From: Methylobacterium nonmethylotrophicum
GTDB lineage: Bacteria > Pseudomonadota > Alphaproteobacteria > Rhizobiales > Beijerinckiaceae
Direction: 5' to 3'
Length of the DNA: 64,000 nucleotides
Assembly: GCF_004745635.1 (NCBI RefSeq)
Contig: NZ_SRLB01000001.1
Coordinates: 62,001-126,000 of the forward strand
Both the position numbers and the translations under genes were made by a program. The notes below the pieces were generated by a model. The model did no database searches. It had not been told where the DNA came from and saw nothing but the letters and a program-made list of their open reading frames with translations. Below, in pieces: positions 34,133-42,846 of the stretch. Numbering within the stretch: position 1 is the first letter of the stretch; every line of letters starts with the position of its first letter.

Positions 34133-36221
34133 ACCGGCCGATCTCGCCGCCCTGGTCCGGCCCGGCGCGGTCGCGATCATCGGCGCCTCCGCCGACCCGA
34201 CCCGCATCGGCGGCCGGCCGATCGCCTACATGCTGCGCGCCGGGTTCCAGGGCGCGATCCTGCCGGTGAACCCGAACCGGGCCGAGGTGCAGGGGCTGCC
34301 CTGCTACCCCTCCGTCGCGGCCCTGCCGCAGGTCCCCGACGTCGCGGTGGTGGCGGTGCCGGGGGAGGCGGCGCTCCAGGCGGTCGACGAGCTCGGCGCG
34401 CGCGGCACCCGCTTCGCCGTGATGTTCACGGCGGGCTACGCCGAAGTGGACGAGGCGGGTGCGGCGGCGCAAGCTGCGCTCGTCGCCACCGCCCGGCGGC
34501 ACGGCCTGCGGCTCCTGGGTCCCAACTGCCTCGGCCTGTTCAACGCGGCGGCCGGCTTCTACCCGATCTTCTCCGCCTCGCTCGAGGGCGGGCTGCCGCT
34601 GCCCGGGCGGATCGGCATCGCCAGCCAGTCGGGCGCCTACGGCACCCACCTCTTCGCCGCCTGCCGCACCCGCAACATCGGCACCGCGATGCTGGTCACC
34701 ACCGGCAACGAGGCCGACCTCTCGGTCGCCGACGCGATCGGCTGGATGGCCCGGGACGACGACCTCGACGTCATCATGGCCTATGTCGAGGGCGTGCAGG
34801 ACGGGGAAGCCTTCGCGGGGTCCCTCGCCGCGGCCCGGCGGGCGCGAAAGCCCGTGATCGTGATGAAGGTCGGGCGCAGCGCGGTCGGCAGCGCGGCGGC
34901 GCAGTCGCACACCGCCTCGATCGCCGGCAACGACGCGATCTTCTCCGCGGTGCTCGCCGAGCACGGCGCGATCCGGGCCCGCTCGACGGAAGAGCTGATC
35001 GACATCGCCTACGCGGCGACGCGGCGGATCTACCCGGTGCCCAATACCCTCGGGGTCATCACCATCTCAGGGGGAGCCGGCGTCCTGATCTCGGACGCCG
35101 CCGAGGCGGCCGGCCTGCCGATGCCGGAGATGCCGCAGGAAGCGCAGGCGCGCCTGAAGGCGGTGCTGCCCTTCGCCTCGCCGCGCAACCCGGTCGACTG
35201 CACCGCCCAGGCCTTCAACGACCTGTCGCTGATCGGCCGCTTCACCGAATCGATGATCGCCGACGGCGGCTATTCCTCGATCCTCGCCTTCTTCACCCAG
35301 ATCGGCGGCGCCCCCAGCATGGCGCCGGCGATCCGCGCCCAGCTCAACGCCGTCAAGGCGGGCCACCCGGACCGGCTCTACGCCCTCTCGGTCCTGGCCT
35401 CCGAGGAGCGCAACCGCGAGTACGAGGCCGACGGCTACCTGCTCTACGAGGACCCGGCCCGGGCGGTCACGGCCCTCGACGCGATGGGCCGCCTCGGCGC
35501 GAGCTTTTCGGAGCCTGAGCCGACCGTGCCGCCCTCGGGCGGGCCGGTGGCCTTGCCGGCGGCGACCCCGAGCGAGGCGGAAGCGAAGCGCCTGCTCGCC
35601 GCGGCCGGGATCGCCACGGTGCCGGAGGCCGTCTGCACCGACGCCGAGGCGGCGGTCGCGGCGGCCGAACGCTTCGGCTTCCCGGTGGTGATGAAGATCC
35701 TGTCGCCGGACATCCTGCACAAGACCGAGATCGGCGGCGTGCTCCTCGACATCGCCGACGCCGGGGCGGTCCGGCGCGGCCACGCCACCCTCCTCGAGCG
35801 CGCCGCCCGCCACGCGCCGTCAGCCCGGATCGAGGGCGTGCTGGTGGCGCGCCAGGTCAAGGGCGCGGTCGAGTGCATCATGGGCATCCAGCGCGACCCG
35901 GTCTTCGGCCCGGTGGCGATGGTCGGGCTCGGCGGGGTCTTCGTCGAGGTGATGCGCGACGTGGTCTTTCGGCGCTGCCCGTTCGGCGAGGACGTCGCCG
36001 AGGCGATGATCCGCTCGATCAAGGCCGCCCCGCTCCTCACCGGCGCCCGCGGCCGGCCGCCCTGCGACGTCGCGGCGCTCGCCCGGATGCTGTCGCGCCT
36101 CTCGGTCTTCGCCGCCTCGGCGGGGCCGCGGCTGGCGTCCATCGACCTCAACCCGGTCTTCGCCCTGCCCGAGGGGGCGTATGCGGCGGATGCGGTGATC
36201 GAGGTGGGGGAGGCGGGGTGA
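34122..36221 (+). CDS. ADP-forming acyl-CoA synthetase (acetate-CoA ligase family)
   Basis: This 699-residue protein has the domain order of fused ADP-forming acyl-CoA synthetases. A CoA-binding domain is at residues 8-105 (VAIIGASADPTRIGGRP, GTRFAVMFTAGYAE). Succinyl-CoA-ligase-like domains follow to about 450 (LLGPNCLGLFN; GIASQSGAYG; QSHTASIAGND, which holds the likely phosphorylated His). A C-terminal ATP-grasp domain is at about 480-699 (GFPVVMKILSPDILHKTEIG). It joins an acid to CoA using ATP. It overlaps the binding-protein gene by 11 bp. The acid is not known. Confidence 0.87.
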   Translation: MSSEPADLAALVRPGAVAIIGASADPTRIGGRPIAYMLRAGFQGAILPVNPNRAEVQGLPCYPSVAALPQVPDVAVVAVPGEAALQAVDELGARGTRFAVMFTAGYAEVDEAGAAAQAALVATARRHGLRLLGPNCLGLFNAAAGFYPIFSASLEGGLPLPGRIGIASQSGAYGTHLFAACRTRNIGTAMLVTTGNEADLSVADAIGWMARDDDLDVIMAYVEGVQDGEAFAGSLAAARRARKPVIVMKVGRSAVGSAAAQSHTASIAGNDAIFSAVLAEHGAIRARSTEELIDIAYAATRRIYPVPNTLGVITISGGAGVLISDAAEAAGLPMPEMPQEAQARLKAVLPFASPRNPVDCTAQAFNDLSLIGRFTESMIADGGYSSILAFFTQIGGAPSMAPAIRAQLNAVKAGHPDRLYALSVLASEERNREYEADGYLLYEDPARAVTALDAMGRLGASFSEPEPTVPPSGGPVALPAATPSEAEAKRLLAAAGIATVPEAVCTDAEAAVAAAERFGFPVVMKILSPDILHKTEIGGVLLDIADAGAVRRGHATLLERAARHAPSARIEGVLVARQVKGAVECIMGIQRDPVFGPVAMVGLGGVFVEVMRDVVFRRCPFGEDVAEAMIRSIKAAPLLTGARGRPPCDVAALARMLSRLSVFAASAGPRLASIDLNPVFALPEGAYAADAVIEVGEAG

Positions 36222-36247
36222 TGAGCGGGTTCAAGGCGCCACGCCTG

Positions 36248-36421
36248 AACCCTCCCCCCTCTGCGGGGGAGGGTGGCCCGGCCGTGAGGCCGGGCCGGGA
36301 GAGGGGACGCCGCTTCCGGAGATGTCTCGTGCTTCGTGAAGGGCGCCACCTGGAACAGCGTCGCGCTGCCCCTCTCCCGGCTCACTTCATTCGCCACCCT
36401 CCCCCGCAGAGGGGGGAGGGT
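36248..36421. repeat. Family D inverted-repeat element, copy 1
   Basis: The outer arms are ACCCTCCCCCCTCTGCGG and CCGCAGAGGGGGGAGGGT, and the inner ones GGGAGAGGGGACGCC and GGCGTGTCG-type sequence ending CCCCTCTCCC. The left arm carries an inserted hairpin, GGCCCGGCC/GGCCGGGCC. A second copy at 43828 shares GGGACGCCGCTTCCGGAGA and the same plan. It separates the acyl-CoA synthetase gene from the thiolase gene. Confidence 0.78.
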
Positions 36422-36453
36422 CGGGCGCGCATCTCTCCGGCGACGGGTTCGCC

Positions 36454-37977
36454 ATGACCGACCCCGCCCGCATCCCCGTCATCGTCGGCATCGGCGAGAT
36501 CGCCGACCGGCCCGATGCGCCGGGCCGCGGCCCGGTCGGCCCCGAGCCCGCCGCCCTGATGGCCGAGGCCCTGGCCCGCGCCGAGGCGGATGCGGGCGGC
36601 GGCTGGCTGGCGCGGCTCTCCTCCCTCGACGTCGTCAACGCGGTGTCCTGGCCCTACGCCGACTTAGCCCTTCGCGTCGCCGAGATGATCGGCCACCGCC
36701 CGGCCCGCCTCGCCTACGGACCCGTGGGCGGCGAGACGCCGGTCCGCTTCCTGCACGAGGCGGCGCTGCGCATCGCCCGCGGCGAGGCCGCGGTGGCGGC
36801 CCTGTGCAGCGGCGAGGCGGAGCACAGCGCCGCGGCGGCGCGGCGCGCCGGATCGAGGCCGGAGCGCGACGCCGCTCCGCCCTGGACGGCGCCGGACCCC
36901 GCCTGGACCAACCCGCGGGTGCGCGACTACCTCCACCCCCAGGCCCTGCGCCACGGCCTGTCGCAGCCGGTCTTCGCCTACCCGCTCTACGAGACCGCCC
37001 TCCAGGCCGCCTGGGGCCAGACCCCGCGGCAGGGCCGCGACGAATCGGCGGCCTTGTGGGCCGCGATGTCCCGGGTCGCCGCCGAGAACCCGCATGGCTG
37101 GCTGCGCCGCCCCTTCGGCGCGGACGAGATCGCCACGCCCTCGCCCGCCAACCGGCCGATCGCCTGGCCCTATCCGAAGCTGATGGTGGCCAACCCCGTG
37201 GTGAACCAGGCCGCCGCCGTGATCGTGGCGAGCCTGGCGCTCGCCCGCGCCGCCGGCCTCCCCGAGCACCGCCTGATCCATATCGGGCCCGGCGCCGCCG
37301 CGAACGAGCCGCGGGACTGGCTCGCCCGCGACCGCTTCGACCATGCGCCGGCGCAGGACGCGGTGCTGGCCGCCACCCTGCGCCGGGCCGGCCTCGCGGC
37401 CTCGGACCTGGCGGCGGTCGAGCTCTACAGCTGCTTTCCCTGCGTGCCCAAGATGGCGCGGCGCAGCCTCGGCCTGCCGGAGGACGCCGTCCCGACGGTG
37501 GCGGGCGGGCTCACCTTCTTCGGCGCGCCGCTCAACGGCTATATGGCGCACGCCGCCTGCGCGATGGTCCGGCGGTTGCGCGAGGCCCCCGGCGCGGCCG
37601 GCCTGCTCTACGGCCAGGGCGAGTTCGTCACCAAGCACCACGCCCTGGTGCTCGGAAGCCGCCCGCTCGCGGCCCCGTCCGAGCCGATCTCGGTCCAGGA
37701 CGAGGCCGATCGCCGCCGCGGGCCGGTGCCGCCGGTCATTGAGGATGCGACGGGCCGCGCCACGGTCGAGACCCACACCGTGCTGTTCGACCGCGAGGGA
37801 GCGCCCGAGAGGGGCGTCGTGGTGCTGCGCCAGGGCGAATCCCGCCTCCTCGCCCGGGTGCCCGCCACCGACCGCGCCACGCTCGGCGTGCTGACCGACC
37901 TCGATAGCTCGCCCGTCGGGCGCGAGGGCGCGTTGCGCAGAGCCCCCGACGGGCTCCTCGACTGGGAGGCGGCGTGA
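36454..37977 (+). CDS. Thiolase-like acetyl-CoA acetyltransferase (long type)
   Basis: A 507-residue thiolase-fold protein of the long acetyl-CoA acetyltransferase-like group, with an extra C-terminal OB-like part after residue 420 (RGPVPPVIEDATGRATVET). Landmarks are VIVGIGEIADRP at the start, ALCSGEAEHS near residue 120, VNQAAAVIV, ELYSCFPCVPKMA and GGLTFFGAPLNGYMAHA. It may cleave or form beta-ketoacyl-CoA. The stop overlaps the start region of the enoyl-CoA hydratase gene, so the two are coupled. Confidence 0.8.
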   Translation: MTDPARIPVIVGIGEIADRPDAPGRGPVGPEPAALMAEALARAEADAGGGWLARLSSLDVVNAVSWPYADLALRVAEMIGHRPARLAYGPVGGETPVRFLHEAALRIARGEAAVAALCSGEAEHSAAAARRAGSRPERDAAPPWTAPDPAWTNPRVRDYLHPQALRHGLSQPVFAYPLYETALQAAWGQTPRQGRDESAALWAAMSRVAAENPHGWLRRPFGADEIATPSPANRPIAWPYPKLMVANPVVNQAAAVIVASLALARAAGLPEHRLIHIGPGAAANEPRDWLARDRFDHAPAQDAVLAATLRRAGLAASDLAAVELYSCFPCVPKMARRSLGLPEDAVPTVAGGLTFFGAPLNGYMAHAACAMVRRLREAPGAAGLLYGQGEFVTKHHALVLGSRPLAAPSEPISVQDEADRRRGPVPPVIEDATGRATVETHTVLFDREGAPERGVVVLRQGESRLLARVPATDRATLGVLTDLDSSPVGREGALRRAPDGLLDWEAA

Positions 37978-38750
37978 TGGCGGAGCCCGTCCTCGTCGAG
38001 CGCGCCGGCGACCACGTCGCGGTGGTGACGCTCAACCGCCCGCAGGCCCGCAACGCCGTCGACTCAGGCCTCGCCCGCGCCCTGGCGACGGCGGTCGCCG
38101 CGACGGAGGCCGACGACGCGGTCCGGGCGGTGGTGCTCGCGGGCGCCGGCCCCGTCTTCTGCGCCGGGGCCGACCTGACGGTGATCGCGGCCGGCGGCGC
38201 CGACGACCTCTGGACGGACGAGGGCGGCTTCGCCGGCTTCGTGCACGCCGCGCGGACGAAGCCCTGGATCGCCGCGGTGGACGGGCCGGCGCTCGCCGGC
38301 GGCTGCGAGATCGCGCTCGCCTGCGACCTGATCGTCGCCGGGGAGGGGGCAGAGTTCGGCCTGCCGGAGGTGACCCGCGGCCTCGTCGCGGCGGCGGGCG
38401 GCCTCTACCGGCTGCCGCGGGCGATCCCCAAGGCGGTCGCCCTCGAGCTGATCCTGACCGGCGCGAGGCTGGAGGCCGCCCGCGCCCACGCGCTCGGCCT
38501 CGTCAACCGGCGGGTCGCCGCGGGAGCGGCCCGGGACGAGGCGGTGGCGCTGGCCACCGTCATCGCCGGCAACGCGCCGCTCGCCGTGCGCGAGAGCCTG
38601 GCGGTCGCGCGGATGGTGCCCGGTTCCGACGAGGCGGGCTTGCGCGCCGCGAGCGCCGCGGCCCGCGCCCGGGTCCAGGAGTCGGAGGATTACCGCGAGG
38701 GCCCGCGGGCCTTCGTGGAGAAGCGCCCGCCGCGCTGGACCGGGCGGTGA
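37977..38750 (+). CDS. Enoyl-CoA hydratase/isomerase family protein
   Basis: A 257-residue crotonase-fold protein. It has LNRPQARNAVDSGL near residue 20, the oxyanion segment VFCAGADLTVI and AVDGPALAGGCEIALACDL. The catalytic-Glu region is FGLPEVTRGLVAAAGG, where Glu is present in LPEV. It would hydrate trans-2-enoyl-CoA or isomerise it. I prefer ATG 37977, seven bases after GGGAGG, to the GTG three bases earlier. The SDR gene follows 17 bp later. Confidence 0.87.
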   Translation: MAEPVLVERAGDHVAVVTLNRPQARNAVDSGLARALATAVAATEADDAVRAVVLAGAGPVFCAGADLTVIAAGGADDLWTDEGGFAGFVHAARTKPWIAAVDGPALAGGCEIALACDLIVAGEGAEFGLPEVTRGLVAAAGGLYRLPRAIPKAVALELILTGARLEAARAHALGLVNRRVAAGAARDEAVALATVIAGNAPLAVRESLAVARMVPGSDEAGLRAASAAARARVQESEDYREGPRAFVEKRPPRWTGR

Positions 38751-38767
38751 ATCAGAGGAGGAACTCC

Positions 38768-39682
38768 ATGGGCATGCTGGACGGCAAGGTCGCGCTCGTC
38801 ACCGGGGCCGGCGGCGGCATCGGGCGGGAGATCGCGCTGGCCATGGCGCTCGCCGGCGCCAGGGTGGTGGTCAACGACGTCGGCGCGAGCCTGAGCGGCC
38901 TCGGAGAGACCTCGGCGACGCCCGGCGAGCAGACCCGCGCGATCATCGAGCAGCGCGGCGGGCAGGCGGTGGTCAGCACCGACACGGTGGCCGACTGGGA
39001 CGCCGCGCAACGCATGGTCGCCACCGCCCTCGACGCGTTCGGCCGCCTCGACGTCGTGGTCAACAATGCCGGCATCCTGCGCGACCAGATCTTCCACAAG
39101 ATGACCCCGGAGGAGTGGCTGTCGGTCATCAACGTCCACCTCAACGGCAGCTTCTTCGTCTCCCGCGCCGCCGCCGAGGTCTTTCGGCGCCAGGGCGCGG
39201 GATCCTACGTCCACATGACCTCGACCTCGGGCCTGATCGGCAATATCGGGCAGGCGAACTATTCGGCGGCCAAGCTCGGCATCGCCGCCCTGTCGAAGTC
39301 GATCGCCCTCGACATGGGCCGCTTCGGCGTGCGCTCGAACTGCATCGCGCCCTTCGCCTGGAGCCGGATGACGAGCTCGATCCCCGCCGAGACCCCGGAG
39401 CAGAAGGCCCGCGTCGCCAAGCTCCAGGCGATGGGGCCGGAGAAGAACGCGCCGCTCGCGGTCTTCCTCGCCTCCGACGCCGCGGCCCACGTCACCGGCC
39501 AGATCTTCGCGGCCCGCCACAACGAAGTGTTCGTGTTCAACCATCCCCGCCCGGTGCGCGGCGTGCACCGCTCCGAGGGCTGGACGCCGGAGACCATCGC
39601 CGAGCACGGCATGCCAGCGCTCTCCGGCCACCTCGCCCCCCTCGACCGCAGCCCCGACGTCTTCTCCTGGGACCCGGTGTGA
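38768..39682 (+). CDS. SDR oxidoreductase, hydroxyacyl-CoA dehydrogenase-like
   Basis: A 304-residue SDR of the multifunctional-enzyme type. The cofactor loop TGAGGGIGREIA is at residue 13, with NDVGASLSG, NNAGILRD and the catalytic SGLIGNIGQANYSAAKLG (Tyr and Lys both present). The insertion around NDVGASLSGLGETSATPGEQ and the C-terminal HNEVFVFNHPRPVRGVHRSEG are typical of (R)-hydroxyacyl-CoA dehydrogenases of peroxisomal MFE-2 style. It probably oxidises the hydratase product. The start ATG 38768 has GAGGAGGAA. Confidence 0.84.
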   Translation: MGMLDGKVALVTGAGGGIGREIALAMALAGARVVVNDVGASLSGLGETSATPGEQTRAIIEQRGGQAVVSTDTVADWDAAQRMVATALDAFGRLDVVVNNAGILRDQIFHKMTPEEWLSVINVHLNGSFFVSRAAAEVFRRQGAGSYVHMTSTSGLIGNIGQANYSAAKLGIAALSKSIALDMGRFGVRSNCIAPFAWSRMTSSIPAETPEQKARVAKLQAMGPEKNAPLAVFLASDAAAHVTGQIFAARHNEVFVFNHPRPVRGVHRSEGWTPETIAEHGMPALSGHLAPLDRSPDVFSWDPV

Positions 39683-39719
39683 TCCGTCTTCCGGACGCAT
39701 CGTCCGGAAGACGGATCAC
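39679..39719. terminator. Perfect 19-bp hairpin after the SDR gene
   Basis: GTGATCCGTCTTCCGGACG and its exact complement are separated by three bases (CAT). The structure begins at the SDR stop codon. There is no T-run. A second hairpin, GCGGAGC-TTC-GCTCCGC, follows at 39731-39747, and ATTGC-GCA-GCAAT near 39772 makes a third. Strong structure at the junction between two genes of one apparent operon may set their relative expression. Confidence 0.7.
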
Positions 39720-39805
39720 CAGCCCGCGCGGCGGAGCTTCGCTCCGCACGCTTGAGCGAAGCCGAAATTCGCATTGCGCAGCAATCCATCGGATTTCGAA
39801 AGACC

Positions 39806-40972
39806 ATGACGATCAACGGACGCGCCTACATCGCCGGGGCCTACGAGCACCCGACCCGCAAGGCCCCGGACAAGACCGTGGCCCAGCTCCACGCCGAATC
39901 CGCCGCCGGGGCGCTCGCCGATGCGGGCCTGACCAAGGACGACGTCGACGGCTATTTCTGCGCCGGCGACGCGCCGGGCCTCGGGCCGCTGGCGATGGCC
40001 GACTACATGAACCTGCGGTTACGCCACCTCGACAGCACCGATATCGGCGGCGCCTCCTACATCGCCCACGTGGCCCACGCGGCGGAGGCGATCGCCATGG
40101 GCAAGTGCAGCGTCGCGCTGATCACGCTGGCGGGGCGCCCGCGCAGCGCCGGCCATTCCGGCACTGCGGCCCGGCCCGTCATCGCCGACGCGCCGGACAG
40201 CGCCTGGGAGACGCCGTTCGGCCCGACCACGGTCAACCTCTACGCGCTCTGCGCACGCCGGCACATGCACGAGTTCGGCACGACCTCCGAGCAGCTCGCC
40301 TGGATCAAGGTCGCGGCCTCGCACCACGCGCAGCACAATCCGAATGCCATGCTGCGCGACGTGGTGAGCGTCGCGGACGTCGTGGCCTCGCCGATAGTCG
40401 CCGATCCGCTGCACCGGCTCGATTGCTGCGTCGTCAGCGACGGCGGCGGGGCGCTGGTGGTGGTGCGGCCCGAGATCGCCCGGAGCCTCAAGCGCCCGCT
40501 GGTGCGGGTGATGGGGGCGGGCGAGGCACACAAGGGCCAGCTCGGCGGCGAGGTCGATCTCACCTACTCGGCGGCGCGCCATTCGGGGCCGGCGGCCTTC
40601 GCGGAAGCGGGCGTCACGCCCGCCGACATCAAGTACGCCTCGATCTACGACAGCTTCACCATCACGGTGCTGATGCAGCTCGAGGATCTGGGCTTCTGCG
40701 AGAAGGGGCAGGGCGGGCGCTTCGTCGCCGACGGCAACCTGATCGCGGGGAGCGGACGCCTGCCGTTCAACACCGACGGCGGCGGCCTGTGCAACAACCA
40801 CCCGGCCAACCGGGGCGGCATCACCAAGGTGATCGAGGCGGTGCGCCAGCTCCGCGGCGAGGCCCATCCGGCTTTGCAGGTGAGGAACTGCGACCTCGCC
40901 GTCGCGACCGGCATCGGCGGCCTGTTGGGCAGCCGCCACGGCGCCGCGACCCTGGTGCTCGGGAGGGAATGA
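39806..40972 (+). CDS. Thiolase family protein (SCP2-thiolase/Ltp-like)
   Basis: A 388-residue thiolase-fold protein of the lipid-transfer-type group, whose members work as retro-aldolases or non-decarboxylating thiolases together with a DUF35 partner. It has YIAGAYEHPTRKAPDKTVAQ, DGYFCAGDAPG, the YDSFTITVLMQLEDLGF block and NNHPANRGGITKVIEAVRQL, where the His of HPANRGG is the catalytic histidine. ATG 39806 begins the family sequence. The DUF35 gene follows after 5 bp. Confidence 0.84.
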   Translation: MTINGRAYIAGAYEHPTRKAPDKTVAQLHAESAAGALADAGLTKDDVDGYFCAGDAPGLGPLAMADYMNLRLRHLDSTDIGGASYIAHVAHAAEAIAMGKCSVALITLAGRPRSAGHSGTAARPVIADAPDSAWETPFGPTTVNLYALCARRHMHEFGTTSEQLAWIKVAASHHAQHNPNAMLRDVVSVADVVASPIVADPLHRLDCCVVSDGGGALVVVRPEIARSLKRPLVRVMGAGEAHKGQLGGEVDLTYSAARHSGPAAFAEAGVTPADIKYASIYDSFTITVLMQLEDLGFCEKGQGGRFVADGNLIAGSGRLPFNTDGGGLCNNHPANRGGITKVIEAVRQLRGEAHPALQVRNCDLAVATGIGGLLGSRHGAATLVLGRE

Positions 40973-40977
40973 GACCG

Positions 40978-41400
40978 ATGACCCGCATCACGTTGCGCGA
41001 CGGCGACTGGCCCGACCCGCCGGCGAGCCCCGAGGCCGCGCCCTTCGTGGAAGCGGCCCGCGAGGGCCGGTTCCTGCTGCGCCGCTGCACGGCCTGCGGC
41101 AAGGCGCACTGGTACCCGCGCGCCTTGTGCCCGTTCTGCCTCGGCGAGACCGCCTGGGAGGAGGCCTCAGGGAACGGCACGATCTACAGCTTCACGGTGC
41201 TCACCCGCGAGGACCCCGTCCGCACGGTCGCCTACGTCACCCTGGCGGAGGGCCCGACGATGCTGACGAGCCTCGTCGAGTGCGACGCGCAGGCCCTGGC
41301 AATCGGCCAGCCGGTGCGCCTCGTCTTCGCGCGCTCGCGCAACGGGACGCCGGTGCCGTGCTTCCGGCCGGCCGATCCCAGCGCCTCGCCCAGGTCGTGA
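40978..41400 (+). CDS. DUF35 OB-fold/zinc-ribbon protein, thiolase partner
   Basis: A 140-residue protein with the rubredoxin-like zinc ribbon CTACGKAHWYPRALCPFC (residues about 39-56) and a C-terminal OB-fold containing GNGTIYSFTVLTRE. DUF35 proteins bind acyl-CoA and pair with thiolase-like partners, as in steroid side-chain aldolases and archaeal HMG-CoA synthase complexes. It directly follows the Ltp-like gene (5-bp gap), so a two-protein complex is likely. It is the last gene of the acyl-CoA cluster and convergent with the chemoreceptor gene. Confidence 0.85.
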   Translation: MTRITLRDGDWPDPPASPEAAPFVEAAREGRFLLRRCTACGKAHWYPRALCPFCLGETAWEEASGNGTIYSFTVLTREDPVRTVAYVTLAEGPTMLTSLVECDAQALAIGQPVRLVFARSRNGTPVPCFRPADPSASPRS

Positions 41401-41409
41401 CGGGCGGCA

Positions 41410-42747
41410 TCACGCCGCCCGGACCTCCCCCAGGAAGGCCCCCACCGCCGCGCTCATCGTCTCGGCCTGCCGGCCGAGGTCGCGGGTGGTGTCGGTGACG
41501 CGGGTCGCGACCTCGGCGGTGCCGCCGGCATCCTCGCGCACGCGGTCGATCAGGCGGGCGACCTCGTCGGTGCCGGCGCTGACGTCGCGGGTGCTGCGGG
41601 CGATCTCGGCGGTCGCCGCGCTCTGCTCCTCGACCGCGGCGCTGATCATCGCGCTGCTCTCGCTGATCCGGCCGATCGTCTCGCGGATGCGCGCGATCGC
41701 CTCGACCGAGCCGCCCGCCGCCGCCCGCATGGCGTCGATCTGGCCGGAGATCGTCCCGGTGGCCCGGGCGGTCTGCTGGGCGAGCGCCTTCACCTCGGCC
41801 GCGACCACCGCGAAGCCGCGGCCGGCCGCGCCGGCGCGGGAGGCCTCGATGGTGGCGTTGAGCGCGAGCAGGTTGGTCTGGGCCGCGATGCCGGTGATCA
41901 GCGTCACCACCTCGCCGACCTGGGTCACCGCCTCCGCCAGGGACGTGACCCGCGCCGCCACCCCGTCGGACTGCGCCACCGCCTCCTCGGCCACCGCGTG
42001 GGAGCGGCCGATCTCGCCGGCGATCTCCGCGATCGCCGCGCGGAGCTGCTCGGCGGAGCGCGCCACCTGCTCGGTGCCGGCCGAGGCCTCGAGCACGGCC
42101 GCGGCCACCGCGGTGGCGGCCTCGCTCGAGCGCGCGGCGTTGCGCGACAGCGCGTCGACGGTGCCGTCGAGCGAGCGGGTCTGGTCGGTGACGGCGCCGA
42201 TCACCGCGAGCACGCGGTCCTCGAAGGTCTGCGCCAGGGCCGCGGTGGTGCGGCGGCGGCTCGCCTGCTCGGCGGCCGCGTAGGTCTCGAGCAGCACCTC
42301 GAGGTCGAGCCAGGCCGCCCGCGTGAGGGCCCCCTGCAGGGCGGCCGCCTCGCGGCCCCCGCGCAGGCGGCGCGGCGCGCCGAGGCCAAGGGCCTCGGTG
42401 AGCCCGGCCGTCACCGTGGCGTGGCAGATCGCCACCGCGTAGCCCGGCACGCCGCGGGCGTAGAAGACCGAGGCGAGCCGCTCGGCCGAGGCCGTGAAGG
42501 CCGGGCCGAACTCGCCGCTCACGACCCGCACCCAGTGGGCGACCCGGGCCTCGTGCACCTCCGGATCGCGCAGGGTCTGCTGGATCTCCGGCCATTCCGC
42601 GAAGCGGGCGTTCCACGCGGCGAGCAGCTCCGGCAGGCGCTCGCGCGCGAACCCGGCGAGGCCGCGCAGGCGGCCGAGGTCGTCGTCCGTGAGGCCGAAG
42701 GTGGCGAAGCGCCGGCGCTGCTCGGCGGTGACGACGGTTTGATCCAT
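41410..42747 (-). CDS. Soluble globin-type methyl-accepting chemotaxis protein
   Basis: A 445-residue chemoreceptor without membrane segments. Residues 1-180 look like a globin-coupled sensor domain ([34 protein letters not shown]). The rest is a coiled-coil signalling domain with the hairpin tip [20 protein letters not shown] plus [20 protein letters not shown], which binds CheA/CheW. Where globin sensors have the heme-ligating His before RxGL, this protein appears to have Phe95 (SVFYARGV), so heme binding is doubtful. That is an alignment by eye. ATG 42747. Confidence 0.85.
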   Translation of the reverse strand: MDQTVVTAEQRRRFATFGLTDDDLGRLRGLAGFARERLPELLAAWNARFAEWPEIQQTLRDPEVHEARVAHWVRVVSGEFGPAFTASAERLASVFYARGVPGYAVAICHATVTAGLTEALGLGAPRRLRGGREAAALQGALTRAAWLDLEVLLETYAAAEQASRRRTTAALAQTFEDRVLAVIGAVTDQTRSLDGTVDALSRNAARSSEAATAVAAAVLEASAGTEQVARSAEQLRAAIAEIAGEIGRSHAVAEEAVAQSDGVAARVTSLAEAVTQVGEVVTLITGIAAQTNLLALNATIEASRAGAAGRGFAVVAAEVKALAQQTARATGTISGQIDAMRAAAGGSVEAIARIRETIGRISESSAMISAAVEEQSAATAEIARSTRDVSAGTDEVARLIDRVREDAGGTAEVATRVTDTTRDLGRQAETMSAAVGAFLGEVRAA

Positions 42748-42846
42748 GATTCAGTTGCACTCGTTTCCATTAACAACTGAAGCGGGCAGTCAATAATTTT
42801 CGGTTACCGCCGATCGATGCGGGGGCGGTTTGTTACGTGTTATATC

